A stretch of DNA of 64,000 nucleotides, taken from positions 186,001-250,000 of the forward strand of contig CAWGGV010000001.1 in assembly GCA_963822255.1 (NCBI GenBank). The letters are read 5' to 3'. The stretch comes from UBA7803 sp963822255 (lineage in GTDB: Bacteria; Pseudomonadota; Gammaproteobacteria; Pseudomonadales; Azotimanducaceae). The translations under genes and the position numbers were made by a program. How positions within the stretch are numbered: the stretch's first letter is position 1; every line of letters starts with the position of its first letter. This document shows positions 43,073-51,749 of the stretch, one piece after another. The notes under the pieces are model-generated. The model was not told where the DNA came from, ran no database searches, and worked only from the letters and a program-made list of their open reading frames with translations.

Positions 43073-43663
43073 TCAGGAGGCTCCGTTGCTGGACGCTCCG
43101 CCGTCCGGAGCGCGCGCGACCACGACCTTCGCCGCCCGCACCAGGCGGCCGTTCAGAAGGTAGCCCCGCTGCATCACCTCGAGCACCGAGTTGGGCTCGG
43201 CGTGGTGGCTCGGCACCATGGTCATGGCTTCGTGGAGCTGGGGATCGAATGGTTCGCCGGTGGGGTCGAGGCGCTGCACGCCGTGCTTTTCCAGGACGCT
43301 GAGGAAGAGTTTCAGCGACAACTCCACGCCCTGGGCGATGGATTCAGCGCCGTCGCTTCCGGAGGCCACCTCCACCGCCTTCTCCAGGCTGTCGAGCACG
43401 GGCAACAGATCGGCCGTGAACCTCTCCAGCGCGTACTTGTGGGCGTTCTCTACCTCGCGTGCCGTACGCCGGCGGGTGTTCTCCGCCTCGGCCTGGGCCC
43501 GAAGCGCCTGATCCCGATAGCGGTCGACCTGCTGCTGCGCCTCGCCGAGGCGCGCCGCCAGATCCTCCACAGAGCCCTGGCTCGCGTCCGGCGCCGTCTC
43601 CCGGCGTCCAGGCGGACCGTCGTCGGCCGCGGGGGTGGTGGAACGATCGTCGTCATCCGCCAT
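43073..43663 (-). CDS. grpE: Nucleotide exchange factor GrpE
   Basis: 196 aa. A charged N-terminus is followed by a long coiled coil (EAQQQVDRYRDQALRAQAEAENTRRR) and the C-terminal beta domain (LDPTGEPFDPQLHEAMTMVP, VLEVMQRGYLLNGRLVRAAKVVV). It releases ADP from DnaK. It lies between hrcA and dnaK. Confidence 0.97.
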   Translation of the reverse strand: MADDDDRSTTPAADDGPPGRRETAPDASQGSVEDLAARLGEAQQQVDRYRDQALRAQAEAENTRRRTAREVENAHKYALERFTADLLPVLDSLEKAVEVASGSDGAESIAQGVELSLKLFLSVLEKHGVQRLDPTGEPFDPQLHEAMTMVPSHHAEPNSVLEVMQRGYLLNGRLVRAAKVVVARAPDGGASSNGAS

Positions 43664-43814
43664 GTCGATAGCTCTCCCGATTGTGAATCACGTGCTGGGC
43701 GATCGGTGGGGCATTCCGCACTGCCTTCCGCCGCCTCCGCTGTATCTGGGGCGAACGGCAGGTATTTCAAGGCCGCAGCGCGGCGGACGTCTCGCCGCCG
43801 CAGCCCGGCAGCGG

Positions 43815-44855
43815 TCAGACGTTCATGGCGGCGCTCAGGACCCGGGCGGTGACGTCCACCACCGGGATCACCTCCTGATACGCCATGCGGGTAGGCCCGA
43901 CCACGCCGAGCACGCCGGCGAGCTCGCCCCCGACGCGATAGGAGGAGGTTACCAGGCTCAGCTCCTCGAGCAGCCAGTAACCCGACTCCTCACCGATGAA
44001 AAGCTGAATGCCCTGACTGTCGAGGCAGCGGTCGAGCAGGTGCAGAATGCCGCCCTTTCGGGAGAACGCATCAAACAGACGGCGGACCTGATCGACATCG
44101 CCGAACTCCAGAAGGTTGGTCTCGCCGGCCACCACCAGCTGGTTGCCCGCCGAGGCATCTGGATTCTCGAACGCCCGCGAGGCCACATCGAGAGCGGTCT
44201 GCATGAGACTGCCCATGCGGTCCTTGTCGGCCTGCATGCTCGCCAGCAGAGCCTCCCGCACCTTCATCAGCGACAGGCCGCCAAACTCCCGGTTGATGTA
44301 GTTGGCCGCCTGGTTGAGCTCCGTCTCCTCGTACTCGCGCTCGGTGTGGATGACGCGGTTCTGCACCTCGCGGTCGTTCAGCACCAGGATCACCAACACG
44401 CGGCTTCCCGACAGCGGCAGAAACTCCACGTGACGCAGCGCCACCTGATCGCGCCGCGGCAGGGTGATCACGCAGGTCATCCGGGTGAGGTGAGAAAGCA
44501 GGTTCGACGCCGACTCGACCAGCTCCGTGGGCGAAAGATCCGGATTCAGCTCGCCCTGCATCGCCCTGACCCGCTCCTCGTCCAGGGGCTCGACCCTCAG
44601 CAGGCTGTCGACAAAAAACCGCAGCCCCCGGTTGGTGGGGATCTTTCCCGCCGAGGTGTGGGGCGAACGCACCAGCCCCTGCGTCTCGAGATCCGAGAGG
44701 ATGTTGCGGACCGTGGCGGGGCTCACATCCACGCCGGGCTGGCTGGCGAGCCGCCGCGAGGGCACGGGGGTGCCTTCGGCGATGTATTGCTCCACCAGCA
44801 GCTTGAACACGAGCTGCGCGCGACCGTCGAGGCTATCTTCCACTTGCTTTCTCAT
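43815..44855 (-). CDS. hrcA: Heat-inducible transcription repressor HrcA
   Basis: 346 aa. N-terminal winged helix (FKLLVEQYIAEGTPVPSRRL, VSPATVRNILSDLETQGLV, HTSAGKIPTNRGLRFFVD), then a GAF-like domain and a C-terminal regulatory part (VVGPTRMAYQEVIPVVD). Represses heat-shock operons by binding CIRCE; none is recognisable upstream of hrcA or grpE here. Divergent from recN. Confidence 0.96.
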   Translation of the reverse strand: MRKQVEDSLDGRAQLVFKLLVEQYIAEGTPVPSRRLASQPGVDVSPATVRNILSDLETQGLVRSPHTSAGKIPTNRGLRFFVDSLLRVEPLDEERVRAMQGELNPDLSPTELVESASNLLSHLTRMTCVITLPRRDQVALRHVEFLPLSGSRVLVILVLNDREVQNRVIHTEREYEETELNQAANYINREFGGLSLMKVREALLASMQADKDRMGSLMQTALDVASRAFENPDASAGNQLVVAGETNLLEFGDVDQVRRLFDAFSRKGGILHLLDRCLDSQGIQLFIGEESGYWLLEELSLVTSSYRVGGELAGVLGVVGPTRMAYQEVIPVVDVTARVLSAAMNV

Positions 44856-44938
44856 GTTCAGTACAACTTAACTGGGCGCCTCCAGTACCATCGCGGCATT
44901 CAGGGAAGTTATGGACCCTTGCGCCCTTTAGTCAAGCT

Positions 44939-46594
44939 ATGACCACAGCCGTGCTGAGAACGCTCGCGGTTCGGGACTTCGCGCTGGTGACGGCGCTGGA
45001 CATCGCATTCCACGACGGACTCACGGTCATCACCGGCGAATCCGGCGCCGGCAAGTCGATTCTGCTGGGCGCCCTGGGCCTGGTGCTGGGCGAGCGTGCG
45101 GCCGCCGACACGGTCCGGCCCGGGGCCGCTCGCGCCGAAGTCTCCGCCGAGTTCGACCTGACCGGCCATCCCAGTGCCCGGGCGCTGCTCGACGAGCAGG
45201 CGCTGGCCGAGCCGGAGGACCCGGGCCGCTGCCTGGTGCGCCGGGTGGTGGGCGGTGACGGCCGTTCCCGCGCGTTCGTCAACGGCTCTCCCGTCACTCT
45301 GCAGGTGCTGCGCAGCCTCACCGAAGATCTGATCGACATCCACGGCCAGCACGAAAATCAGCGGTTGTCCGAGCCGCGCGTGCAGCTCGCGCTGCTGGAT
45401 GATTTCGGCGCCGACGCGGCGCTCTGCCGTGCCGTCCGCAACGGCTACCGCGCCTGGAAGTCGGCGCGCCGGGAAGCCGCCGAGCTCGAGCAGCGGCTGG
45501 CCAGTCAGCAGGATCGCGCGAGCCTGCTGAGCTATCAGCTCGAGGAGCTGGAAGCCCTCGCCCTCGGGCCGGGCGAAGTGGAGTCGGTGGAGGCCGAGCA
45601 CCGGCGGCTGTCCCAGGCGCAGGATCTCAGAGCCGCGGTCTCGCGCTCGCTGGAGGCCCTGGAGGAAGACGCCGTGACCGGCCGGGTGCTGCGCCTGCTC
45701 GATGCCCTGGACGACGAGCATCCGCGTCTCACCGGCGCCCTGGACGCGCTCCGCTCGGCGGAGGATCTGCTCGCCGATGCGCAGCGGGATCTGCGCGGGT
45801 ACGACGAGTCCCTGGACCTGGATCCTGAGCACCTGGCCGAGCTGGACGCGCGGCTGGCCGCCATTCACGACGTCGCCCGCAAGCACAAGGTGGCCCCGGA
45901 GCGCCTCGCCGAGCACACCGAAGCCCTGGCTGAAGCACTCGCCGCCATCTCTACGGACCGCTCGTCGCTCAAGACCCTCGAGCAAAGCGCCGAAGAGCAC
46001 CGCGCACGGTTTCTCGAAGCGGCAAGCGATCTGTCCACCCTCCGGCGCACCGCCGCTACCGCCTTCGCGGCCGCAGTCAGTCAGTGCATGGACACGCTCG
46101 GCATCAGGGGCGGCCGGTTGCACGTGGAGTTCGCCGAGAGCGAGTCGGAGAGCGGTCTCGAGTCGGTCGAGTTTCACGTGACGACGAACCCGAAGTATCC
46201 GCCCGGGCCCCTCACCCGGATCGCCTCCGGCGGCGAGCGGGCGCGCATCGCTCTGGCCATCCGGGTGGTGGCGGCGGAGAAGTCCTCGCTTCCCTGCCTC
46301 GTGCTGGACGAAGCCGACGTCGGGGTAGGCGGCACCACGGCCGACGTGGTGGGCCGGCTGCTGCGCTCGCTGGCGGGACATAGTCAGGTGATCTGCGTGA
46401 CTCACGCGCCTCAGGTGGCCGCGCTCGGCCATCATCATCTGCAGGTGCGCAAGGACGAGCGGCAAGATACCCGCATCGAGGCGCTGGCGGCCGATAGCCG
46501 GGTGGAGGAACTCGCCCGGATGCTGGCCGGAGCGGACATTACCGACAAGTCCCGGGACTACGCCCGCAGCCTGCTCATCCAGGCCAGAGAGTGA
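44939..46594 (+). CDS. recN: DNA repair protein RecN
   Basis: 551 aa SMC-like ATPase for double-strand-break repair. Walker A GESGAGKSILLGALGL, Q-loop HGQHENQRLSEP, a central coiled-coil region, signature ASGGERARIALAIRVV, Walker B LVLDEADVGVGGTTADVVG and a VTHAPQVAALGHHH switch. The promoter lies in the 83-bp divergent spacer with hrcA; I did not find a clear LexA box. Confidence 0.97.
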   Translation: MTTAVLRTLAVRDFALVTALDIAFHDGLTVITGESGAGKSILLGALGLVLGERAAADTVRPGAARAEVSAEFDLTGHPSARALLDEQALAEPEDPGRCLVRRVVGGDGRSRAFVNGSPVTLQVLRSLTEDLIDIHGQHENQRLSEPRVQLALLDDFGADAALCRAVRNGYRAWKSARREAAELEQRLASQQDRASLLSYQLEELEALALGPGEVESVEAEHRRLSQAQDLRAAVSRSLEALEEDAVTGRVLRLLDALDDEHPRLTGALDALRSAEDLLADAQRDLRGYDESLDLDPEHLAELDARLAAIHDVARKHKVAPERLAEHTEALAEALAAISTDRSSLKTLEQSAEEHRARFLEAASDLSTLRRTAATAFAAAVSQCMDTLGIRGGRLHVEFAESESESGLESVEFHVTTNPKYPPGPLTRIASGGERARIALAIRVVAAEKSSLPCLVLDEADVGVGGTTADVVGRLLRSLAGHSQVICVTHAPQVAALGHHHLQVRKDERQDTRIEALAADSRVEELARMLAGADITDKSRDYARSLLIQARE

Positions 46595-46669
46595 CCGCGG
46601 GCGTTCACGCCTTTCCCCCGCGCGGGGGTATGGGTAACATTCGCGGCTGCTCAGCCGAAGTAACGTTTC

Positions 46670-47206
46670 ATGCGCCCATTTCCGCGCCGCCCCGCTCTCG
46701 CCGTCGTCGTCTGCATCCTGATTGCCTGCGCCGGCTGCAGCCTGTCGCTGCCGCGGGTTCACAAGGTCACCGTGCAGCAGGGGAACGTCATCACTCAGCA
46801 GATGGTCGACCGGCTGAAGCCCGGAATGACCAAGAGTCAGGTGGCTTTCGTGATGGGCGAGCCGGTGCTGCGGCATACGTTCGACGACAACCGGTGGGAC
46901 TACGTCTACCTGCTGAACATCCCCGGCTACTACGATGAGGAGAAGCGGGTGAGCCTGTTCTTCCAGAACGGCGTGCTCGCGTACCTGACCGGCGATTACG
47001 CCCCCTCGGCCGCGCCCGCCGGTGAGGGGGCCCCTGCGGCCGGCGACGAAGCGCCATCGGCGCAGCCTGCAGCGGCCCCCTCCACAACGGCCGCCGGCGA
47101 GGCCGCCGGCGCGACCGGCGGAAATGCGACCGCCGGCAGCGCGTCCCCGTCCGGGCGGGACGACGTCCCAGCGGCGGGTGGGCCGGCGAATCGGGGCAGC
47201 AGCTAG
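46670..47206 (+). CDS. bamE: Outer membrane assembly lipoprotein BamE
   Basis: 178 aa. Signal peptide with lipobox LIAC (Cys20; Cys23 is a weaker alternative). The SmpA/OmlA fold is visible: QQGNVITQQMVDRLKPGMTKSQVAFVMGEPVL, WDYVYLLN and LFFQNGVLAYL. An Ala/Pro/Gly-rich tail of about 70 residues follows, longer than in E. coli. Part of the beta-barrel assembly machine. It follows recN by 75 bp; fur, usually beside it in Pseudomonas, is not here. Confidence 0.92.
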   Translation: MRPFPRRPALAVVVCILIACAGCSLSLPRVHKVTVQQGNVITQQMVDRLKPGMTKSQVAFVMGEPVLRHTFDDNRWDYVYLLNIPGYYDEEKRVSLFFQNGVLAYLTGDYAPSAAPAGEGAPAAGDEAPSAQPAAAPSTTAAGEAAGATGGNATAGSASPSGRDDVPAAGGPANRGSS

Positions 47207-47230
47207 CCTGTTGCCGCGGCGGTCGGGCGA

Positions 47231-47533
47231 TCACGAGCGGGAACGGTTCTGCTCCGCCGCGCGACGGCGCCGCGCCTCCCTGGGATCCAGGAGAAGGGGC
47301 CGGTAGATCTCCACCCGGTCATGGGGCTCGAGGCGCTGCTCACGGCCCACCCGGTCGCCGAAGATGCCCACCGGCACGGTTTCCAGGTCGAGGCCGTCGA
47401 ACGGCGGAATCGCGGCCACCGCAGCAAGCGCATCGGCCACGGTCGCGCCAGCAGGCAACTCGACCGCCACCGCGTGCTGGCGGTCGGCCAGCGCGTAGAC
47501 TACCTGCACGTCGATGCGCTCGCCGGTGCTCAT
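47231..47533 (-). CDS. rnfH: RnfH/RatB family ubiquitin-like protein
   Basis: 100 aa. UPF0125 family: IDVQVVYALADRQHAVAVEL near the start, IPPFDGLDLETVPVGIFGD, and the end RVEIYRPLLLDPREARRRRA. The ATG at 47533 overlaps the ratA stop (ATGA). A beta-grasp protein of uncertain function, regularly paired with ratA. Confidence 0.9.
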   Translation of the reverse strand: MSTGERIDVQVVYALADRQHAVAVELPAGATVADALAAVAAIPPFDGLDLETVPVGIFGDRVGREQRLEPHDRVEIYRPLLLDPREARRRRAAEQNRSRS

Positions 47534-47976
47534 TCGCCCTGATGGACGGCCATGGCACGCTGGCAGAACGCGTCCACCATCTGGTCCGCCGCGCTGACGA
47601 AGACCCTGGAAAAGGCGCCGCCGAGCAGCCCCCTCACGCCCGACAGCTCGAAGCGGAGGTCGAGCTCGACCCGCGTTCCCTCGTCTCCTCCGAGGCGCTT
47701 GAAGTGCCAGGCGCCCTCGAAGGTACTGAACGGCCCCGACACCAGATACAGCTCGATCCGCTCCTCGGGAACCATCACGTTGCGGGTGGTGAACCGCTGC
47801 CGCAGGCCGCGCGTCTCCAAGGCCAGCTCGGCCACGACTTCGTGCTGGCGCGCTTCCAGCACGTTGGCCTCCGCGCACCACGGCAGAAACTCGGGATAGC
47901 TGGCCACATCGCTCACCACGCCGAAGACGACCGTCAGCGGCAGAGGCAGCAGGGCGGATCGATGAACGACCGGCAC
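47530..47976 (-). CDS. ratA: RatA-like START/SRPBCC protein
   Basis: 148 aa; COQ10/RatA family. MPVVHRSALLPLPLTVVFGVVSDVASYPEFLPWC is the family N-terminus; SGPFSTFEGAWHFKRL and LDLRFELSGVRGLLGGAFSRVF follow. Described as a ribosome-association toxin in E. coli; homologues bind coenzyme Q, so the toxin role is unsettled. Convergent with bamE through rnfH. Confidence 0.9.
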   Translation of the reverse strand: MPVVHRSALLPLPLTVVFGVVSDVASYPEFLPWCAEANVLEARQHEVVAELALETRGLRQRFTTRNVMVPEERIELYLVSGPFSTFEGAWHFKRLGGDEGTRVELDLRFELSGVRGLLGGAFSRVFVSAADQMVDAFCQRAMAVHQGE

Positions 47977-47977
47977 G

Positions 47978-49369
47978 TCAGGACACGATCGCGGCCACCA
48001 GGTCCCGTACCAGCTGCCACTGCGCCAGGAAGACGATCAGCACGCCGAGCGGAGCCACGATGCCGCAAACGATTTTCCACAGCACGTTCACCCAGTCTCG
48101 CTGCAGGCCGAGTTGCGCGCCGATCACCGTCTTCGGCAGGCCCCAGGCGGCGAACAGGGCGATGAACAGGCCGCCGAGGGGCAGCATGATGTTCTGGGAG
48201 ACATGGTCGATGAAATCGAACAGGGTCGGCTGCCCGCCCACCGGCACGTCCTTCCAGACGTTGAACGAGAACACGGTGCCGAGCCCGATGATCCAGCTTA
48301 TGACGCCGAGGCTGATGGCCACCCGCGAGCGTTTTGCGTTGTAGGTCTCCACCAGGTACGCGAGCGCCGGCTCACAGATGGAAATGGCCGAAGTGATGGC
48401 GGCAAAGCTCACCAGCACGAAGAACAGCGCACCGAACAGGCCGCCGAGCGGCATGTGGCCGAACGCCAGCGGCAAGGTGACGAACATGAGCCCGGGCCCC
48501 TGGCCGGGCTCCAGGCCGTTGCTGAACACGATGGGAAAGATGGCCAGCCCCGCCGCCACCGCGACCAGCGTGTCCAGCACGGCGATGATGGCGACCGTGA
48601 AGCCGATGGAGGCGGTGCTCGGCACGTAGGCGCCGTAGGCCATGATGGCGCCCATGCCGAGGCTCAGGGTGAAGAACGCCTGCCCCATGGCAAGCAACAC
48701 GGTCTCGCCGCTGACGTCCTGCCAGTTGAACGCGAACATGAAGTCGACCCCGCGGGAGAAGCCGCTGGTGCTGAGCGCATAGCCCAGCAGCACCAGCAGC
48801 AGCACGAACAGCAGCGGCATGAACCAGCGAATGGCGGTTTCCAACCCATTGATGACGCCCCGACCGACGATGTAAACGGTCGCCACCATGAACAGCGTCT
48901 GCCAGAATACAAGCTGCCAGGGATCGGCGAGGAAACGGTCGAAATTGGCCGCCGCATACTCTCCGGTGGCGCCTCTCATGGCACCGCGCGCCAGCTCGAC
49001 GATGTAATAGAGCGCCCAGCCGGCGATCACCGTGTAGTAGGAGAGGATCAGAAAGCCGGCGATGACGCCCATCCAGCCGACCAGCACCCACAACGGGCTG
49101 CGGTGATGCTGCTGCACCAGTGAACGCATGGTGTTGATGGGGCTCTGCCGGCCCTCGCGGCCGATGAGCACCTCGGCCATCATGATGGGCACGCCGACGA
49201 ATGCCACGCAAAGCAGGTAGATCACCACGAACGCGCCGCCGCCGTTCGCACCCGCCATGTAGGGAAACTTCCAGATGTTGCCGAGACCGACCGCCGAGCC
49301 CGCCGCCGCGAGCACGAACAGCCAGCGGCTGGACCACATTCCGTGGCGCGATTCCGTGCTGACGGCCAT
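47978..49369 (-). CDS. Sodium-dependent transporter, NSS family
   Basis: About 463 aa, LeuT fold with 11-12 membrane helices. The TM1 signature is GSAVGLGNIWKFPYMAGANGGGAF. TM6-8 carry VLLAMGQAFFTLSLGMGAIMAYGAYVP and SFAAITSAISICEPALAYL. Probably imports an amino acid or other small solute with Na+; substrate not deducible. The start at 49369 (MAVSTESRHG) is preferred over 49432, which adds a low-complexity leader. Confidence 0.93.
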   Translation of the reverse strand: MAVSTESRHGMWSSRWLFVLAAAGSAVGLGNIWKFPYMAGANGGGAFVVIYLLCVAFVGVPIMMAEVLIGREGRQSPINTMRSLVQQHHRSPLWVLVGWMGVIAGFLILSYYTVIAGWALYYIVELARGAMRGATGEYAAANFDRFLADPWQLVFWQTLFMVATVYIVGRGVINGLETAIRWFMPLLFVLLLVLLGYALSTSGFSRGVDFMFAFNWQDVSGETVLLAMGQAFFTLSLGMGAIMAYGAYVPSTASIGFTVAIIAVLDTLVAVAAGLAIFPIVFSNGLEPGQGPGLMFVTLPLAFGHMPLGGLFGALFFVLVSFAAITSAISICEPALAYLVETYNAKRSRVAISLGVISWIIGLGTVFSFNVWKDVPVGGQPTLFDFIDHVSQNIMLPLGGLFIALFAAWGLPKTVIGAQLGLQRDWVNVLWKIVCGIVAPLGVLIVFLAQWQLVRDLVAAIVS

Positions 49370-49483
49370 GAGCTTTCCGACCTGAGGTTTTCCCGACGCA
49401 GGTGCAGCCGCGCTGGCGGCCGCGAGCGGCATTTTCCCCCAACGTTATGGGGCTCACAACCTTCACCCCTATAATCGGCGCCC

Positions 49484-49963
49484 ATGGCGAAATCGAAAGG
49501 CGACAACGCGAAGAACCCCACCATCGCGCTGAACCGGCGCGCGCGCCACGACTATCACCTCGAGGACCGGTTCGAGGCGGGGCTGGCGCTCGAGGGGTGG
49601 GAAGTGAAGAGCCTGCGCGATGGCAAGGGCCAGCTCGTGGACTCCTACGTGTTGATCAAGGACGGCGAGGCGTGGCTGCTCGGCGCGATGATCACCCCTC
49701 TGCCCAGCGCTTCCACCCACGTGGTGCCCGACCCCCAGCGCACCCGCAAGCTGCTGCTGCACGCCCGGGAGATTTCCCGCATCTACGTGGCGACCCAGCA
49801 GAAGGGCTACACGTGCGTCGCCACGGCCCTCTACTGGAAGGGCAACAAGGTGAAATGTGAAGTGGCGCTGGCGAAAGGCAAAAAGCAGCACGACAAGCGC
49901 GCGGCGGTCAAGGAGCGGGAGTGGACCCGGCAGAAGGGCCGTCTGCTCAAGCAGACGGGCTGA
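49484..49963 (+). CDS. smpB: SsrA-binding protein SmpB
   Basis: 159 aa. Delivers tmRNA to stalled ribosomes. Family marks: ALNRRARHDYHLEDRFEAGLALEGWEVKSLR, DSYVLIKDGEAWLLGAMI and the basic C-terminal tail EWTRQKGRLLKQ. No tmRNA gene is seen next to it. Its 3' end overlaps the convergent FHA gene by 17 bp. Last gene of the conserved backbone. Confidence 0.97.
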   Translation: MAKSKGDNAKNPTIALNRRARHDYHLEDRFEAGLALEGWEVKSLRDGKGQLVDSYVLIKDGEAWLLGAMITPLPSASTHVVPDPQRTRKLLLHAREISRIYVATQQKGYTCVATALYWKGNKVKCEVALAKGKKQHDKRAAVKEREWTRQKGRLLKQTG

Positions 49964-50576
49964 CGGCGAACGTCTCGCGCATCAACTCGACCCGGATGGC
50001 GGGCCCGTCCGGGTACAGCCGCAGCTCGGCGCGGGGCGGCAGCGGCTCGCGGCCGATGAGATTGCCGTCGAGCCGGGTGCCGTTCCGGCTGCCGAGGTCT
50101 TCCACCTGCCAGACACCGCGGTCCACCCACACCCTGGCGTGCCGGCGGCTGACCATGTCATCGTCGAGGCAGATTTCACAGGCGGGATCCCGGCCGATGG
50201 AGAAAGCGTTGGCGAACGAGCGCTCCTCGATGCCGTCAGCCCCTTCCCAGGTGACGCGCACGGTGCCCTTGCCCGCCAGCCGGGTGGTGGCCGACGGGCT
50301 GCGGATCCCACCGGCGGCGGCGTCGGCGGGGTCGAGCCGGACGCCCTCGGCCGAAACCTCGTAGATCCACGCGAGGGCGATCACCACGGGGAAACCGGCG
50401 ATGGCCGCGGCGACGAACATCCGCACGCCCCAGGCGGAGACGCCGAAGGCGGGGAGCAGGTCGGCCGCACCCAGTGAAGCGCCCCACGCCGCCACCATGT
50501 ACACGCTCGCCACCTGAAACACCTTGCGGCGCTTCAACTCGCGCAGGAACCGGGTAACTCTGATGTGAAACCTCAC
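49947..50576 (-). CDS. Two-TM membrane protein with C-terminal FHA domain
   Basis: 209 aa. The N-terminus (FLRELKRRKVFQVASVYMVAAW) and two helices (about 21-43 and 52-72) resemble the membrane module found at the head of many TPR or adenylate-cyclase proteins. A soluble FHA domain follows, with every key residue: G128-R129, S143-R144-x-H146 and N165-G166 (GRDPACEI, VSRRHARVW, LGSRNGT). It should bind phosphothreonine peptides in the cytoplasm. It is 116 bp downstream of the double-FHA gene, same strand, and may belong to the same operon. Confidence 0.85.
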   Translation of the reverse strand: MRFHIRVTRFLRELKRRKVFQVASVYMVAAWGASLGAADLLPAFGVSAWGVRMFVAAAIAGFPVVIALAWIYEVSAEGVRLDPADAAAGGIRSPSATTRLAGKGTVRVTWEGADGIEERSFANAFSIGRDPACEICLDDDMVSRRHARVWVDRGVWQVEDLGSRNGTRLDGNLIGREPLPPRAELRLYPDGPAIRVELMRETFAVSPSA

Positions 50577-50692
50577 GGCGGCAGGCCTCGTTTGGCGCTG
50601 AGGCTGTTCGCGCCTCCGTCGCGGCGACCTATGCTTTCAGCGAGCATAACGCGCAACGCGCCGTCGATGAAGCCGGCAACGCCGTCCGCGGA

Positions 50693-51742
50693 TCAACCCG
50701 CGAACAGGAAGTAGACGAGCACCGCAGCCGCCACCACCACGACCGCGGCGATGATGCCCCACGGACTCCTGCGGGCGCTCGCACCTCTGCTCCGCGCCGC
50801 CCGCCCGCCCTGGCTGCCGGCCGGAAGCTGGAACACACACTCCACCGGGCCGAAGCGGATGCGGTCGCCGGACGACAGGAAGCTGATGGTGCCGCGCTTC
50901 TCGTTCACCAGGGTGCCGTTGGCGGACATCTGGTCGATGACTTTCCAGCGCGCGCCTTCGTTGACGATCTTGGCATGAAAACCGGAGACGCCGTCCTCGT
51001 CGAAGCGGATGTCGCGGCCGGCGTCGCGGCCGACGTCCCAGACGTTGGCCTGGGCACCTGCCGCGAGCTTCAGGGTCGCACCCGCCTGGGCGCCGGTCAT
51101 CACCACCAGGTGAGGCGCGTCCGCGGCGGCGAGCGGCTCCGGCGACGGCGAGGATCCCATGAGGGCCTGAAGCTGCTCGGGATCGAGGAGCACCGTGCCG
51201 CCTTGCTTCACCTGATCCGGGTCGGCCCACGCACCGGGGCGACGGGTGCCGCCGCCACCGACGTTCTGGCGCGGCTGGGGCCCGGCGGCTTCCGCGGCGG
51301 GCGCTGCCGGTTCCTTCGCGGCCGGTTGCTCGGGCGGAGCGGCAGGCGGCGGCGCAGGGGCCACTGACTCCGGCGGCGGGACACCGGCGGGTGCCGGGGG
51401 CGGAGGCGGCGCCCGCAGAACGGTCGCGTTGGCATCCGGCTCCGGCGCCGCTGGCAGGTCCGGGGACGTCACGTCGAATTCCTCGGCATCGAAACGCACC
51501 CGGTCGCCAGCCTCGAGCTTGACCGAGCCCTCCACCTTGCGGTCGTTGACGTAAGTGCCGTTGGTAGAGCCCAGATCCTCCAGCCATACACCGTCGTCGG
51601 CCACGTTGATCCGGGCGTGCCGGCGGGAGGGATGGCCCTGGCTCAGCACCAGGTCGCAGTCCTCGTTGCGGCCGGCGACCATGTCGCCGCGAAGCTCGAC
51701 CTGCTTGTCCCCGGACACGCTCTTCAGAAACATCGTGGCCAT
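50693..51742 (-). CDS. Double-FHA protein with C-terminal membrane anchor
   Basis: 349 aa. FHA-1 spans residues about 5-90 (VAGRNEDCDLVL, HPSRRHARINV, LGSTNGTYVND). A long Pro/Ala-rich linker carries two short threonine motifs (NATVLRAP and GGTVLLDP). FHA-2 spans about 215-310 (DVGRDAGRDIRF, GVSGFHAKIV, ANGTLVN). Both domains keep the Gly-Arg, Ser and Asn-Gly binding residues. A single hydrophobic helix at about 328-347 ends the protein, so it is tail-anchored with the FHA domains in the cytoplasm. It begins 7 bp after the PP2C gene. Confidence 0.88.
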   Translation of the reverse strand: MATMFLKSVSGDKQVELRGDMVAGRNEDCDLVLSQGHPSRRHARINVADDGVWLEDLGSTNGTYVNDRKVEGSVKLEAGDRVRFDAEEFDVTSPDLPAAPEPDANATVLRAPPPPPAPAGVPPPESVAPAPPPAAPPEQPAAKEPAAPAAEAAGPQPRQNVGGGGTRRPGAWADPDQVKQGGTVLLDPEQLQALMGSSPSPEPLAAADAPHLVVMTGAQAGATLKLAAGAQANVWDVGRDAGRDIRFDEDGVSGFHAKIVNEGARWKVIDQMSANGTLVNEKRGTISFLSSGDRIRFGPVECVFQLPAGSQGGRAARSRGASARRSPWGIIAAVVVVAAAVLVYFLFAG

Positions 51743-51749
51743 TTCAGCC

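Noticed and set aside
47530..47976. ratA-rnfH as a toxin-antitoxin pair
   Set aside because: They are widely conserved single-copy neighbours of smpB and bamE. The toxin activity reported in E. coli is disputed, and rnfH is not a convincing antitoxin.
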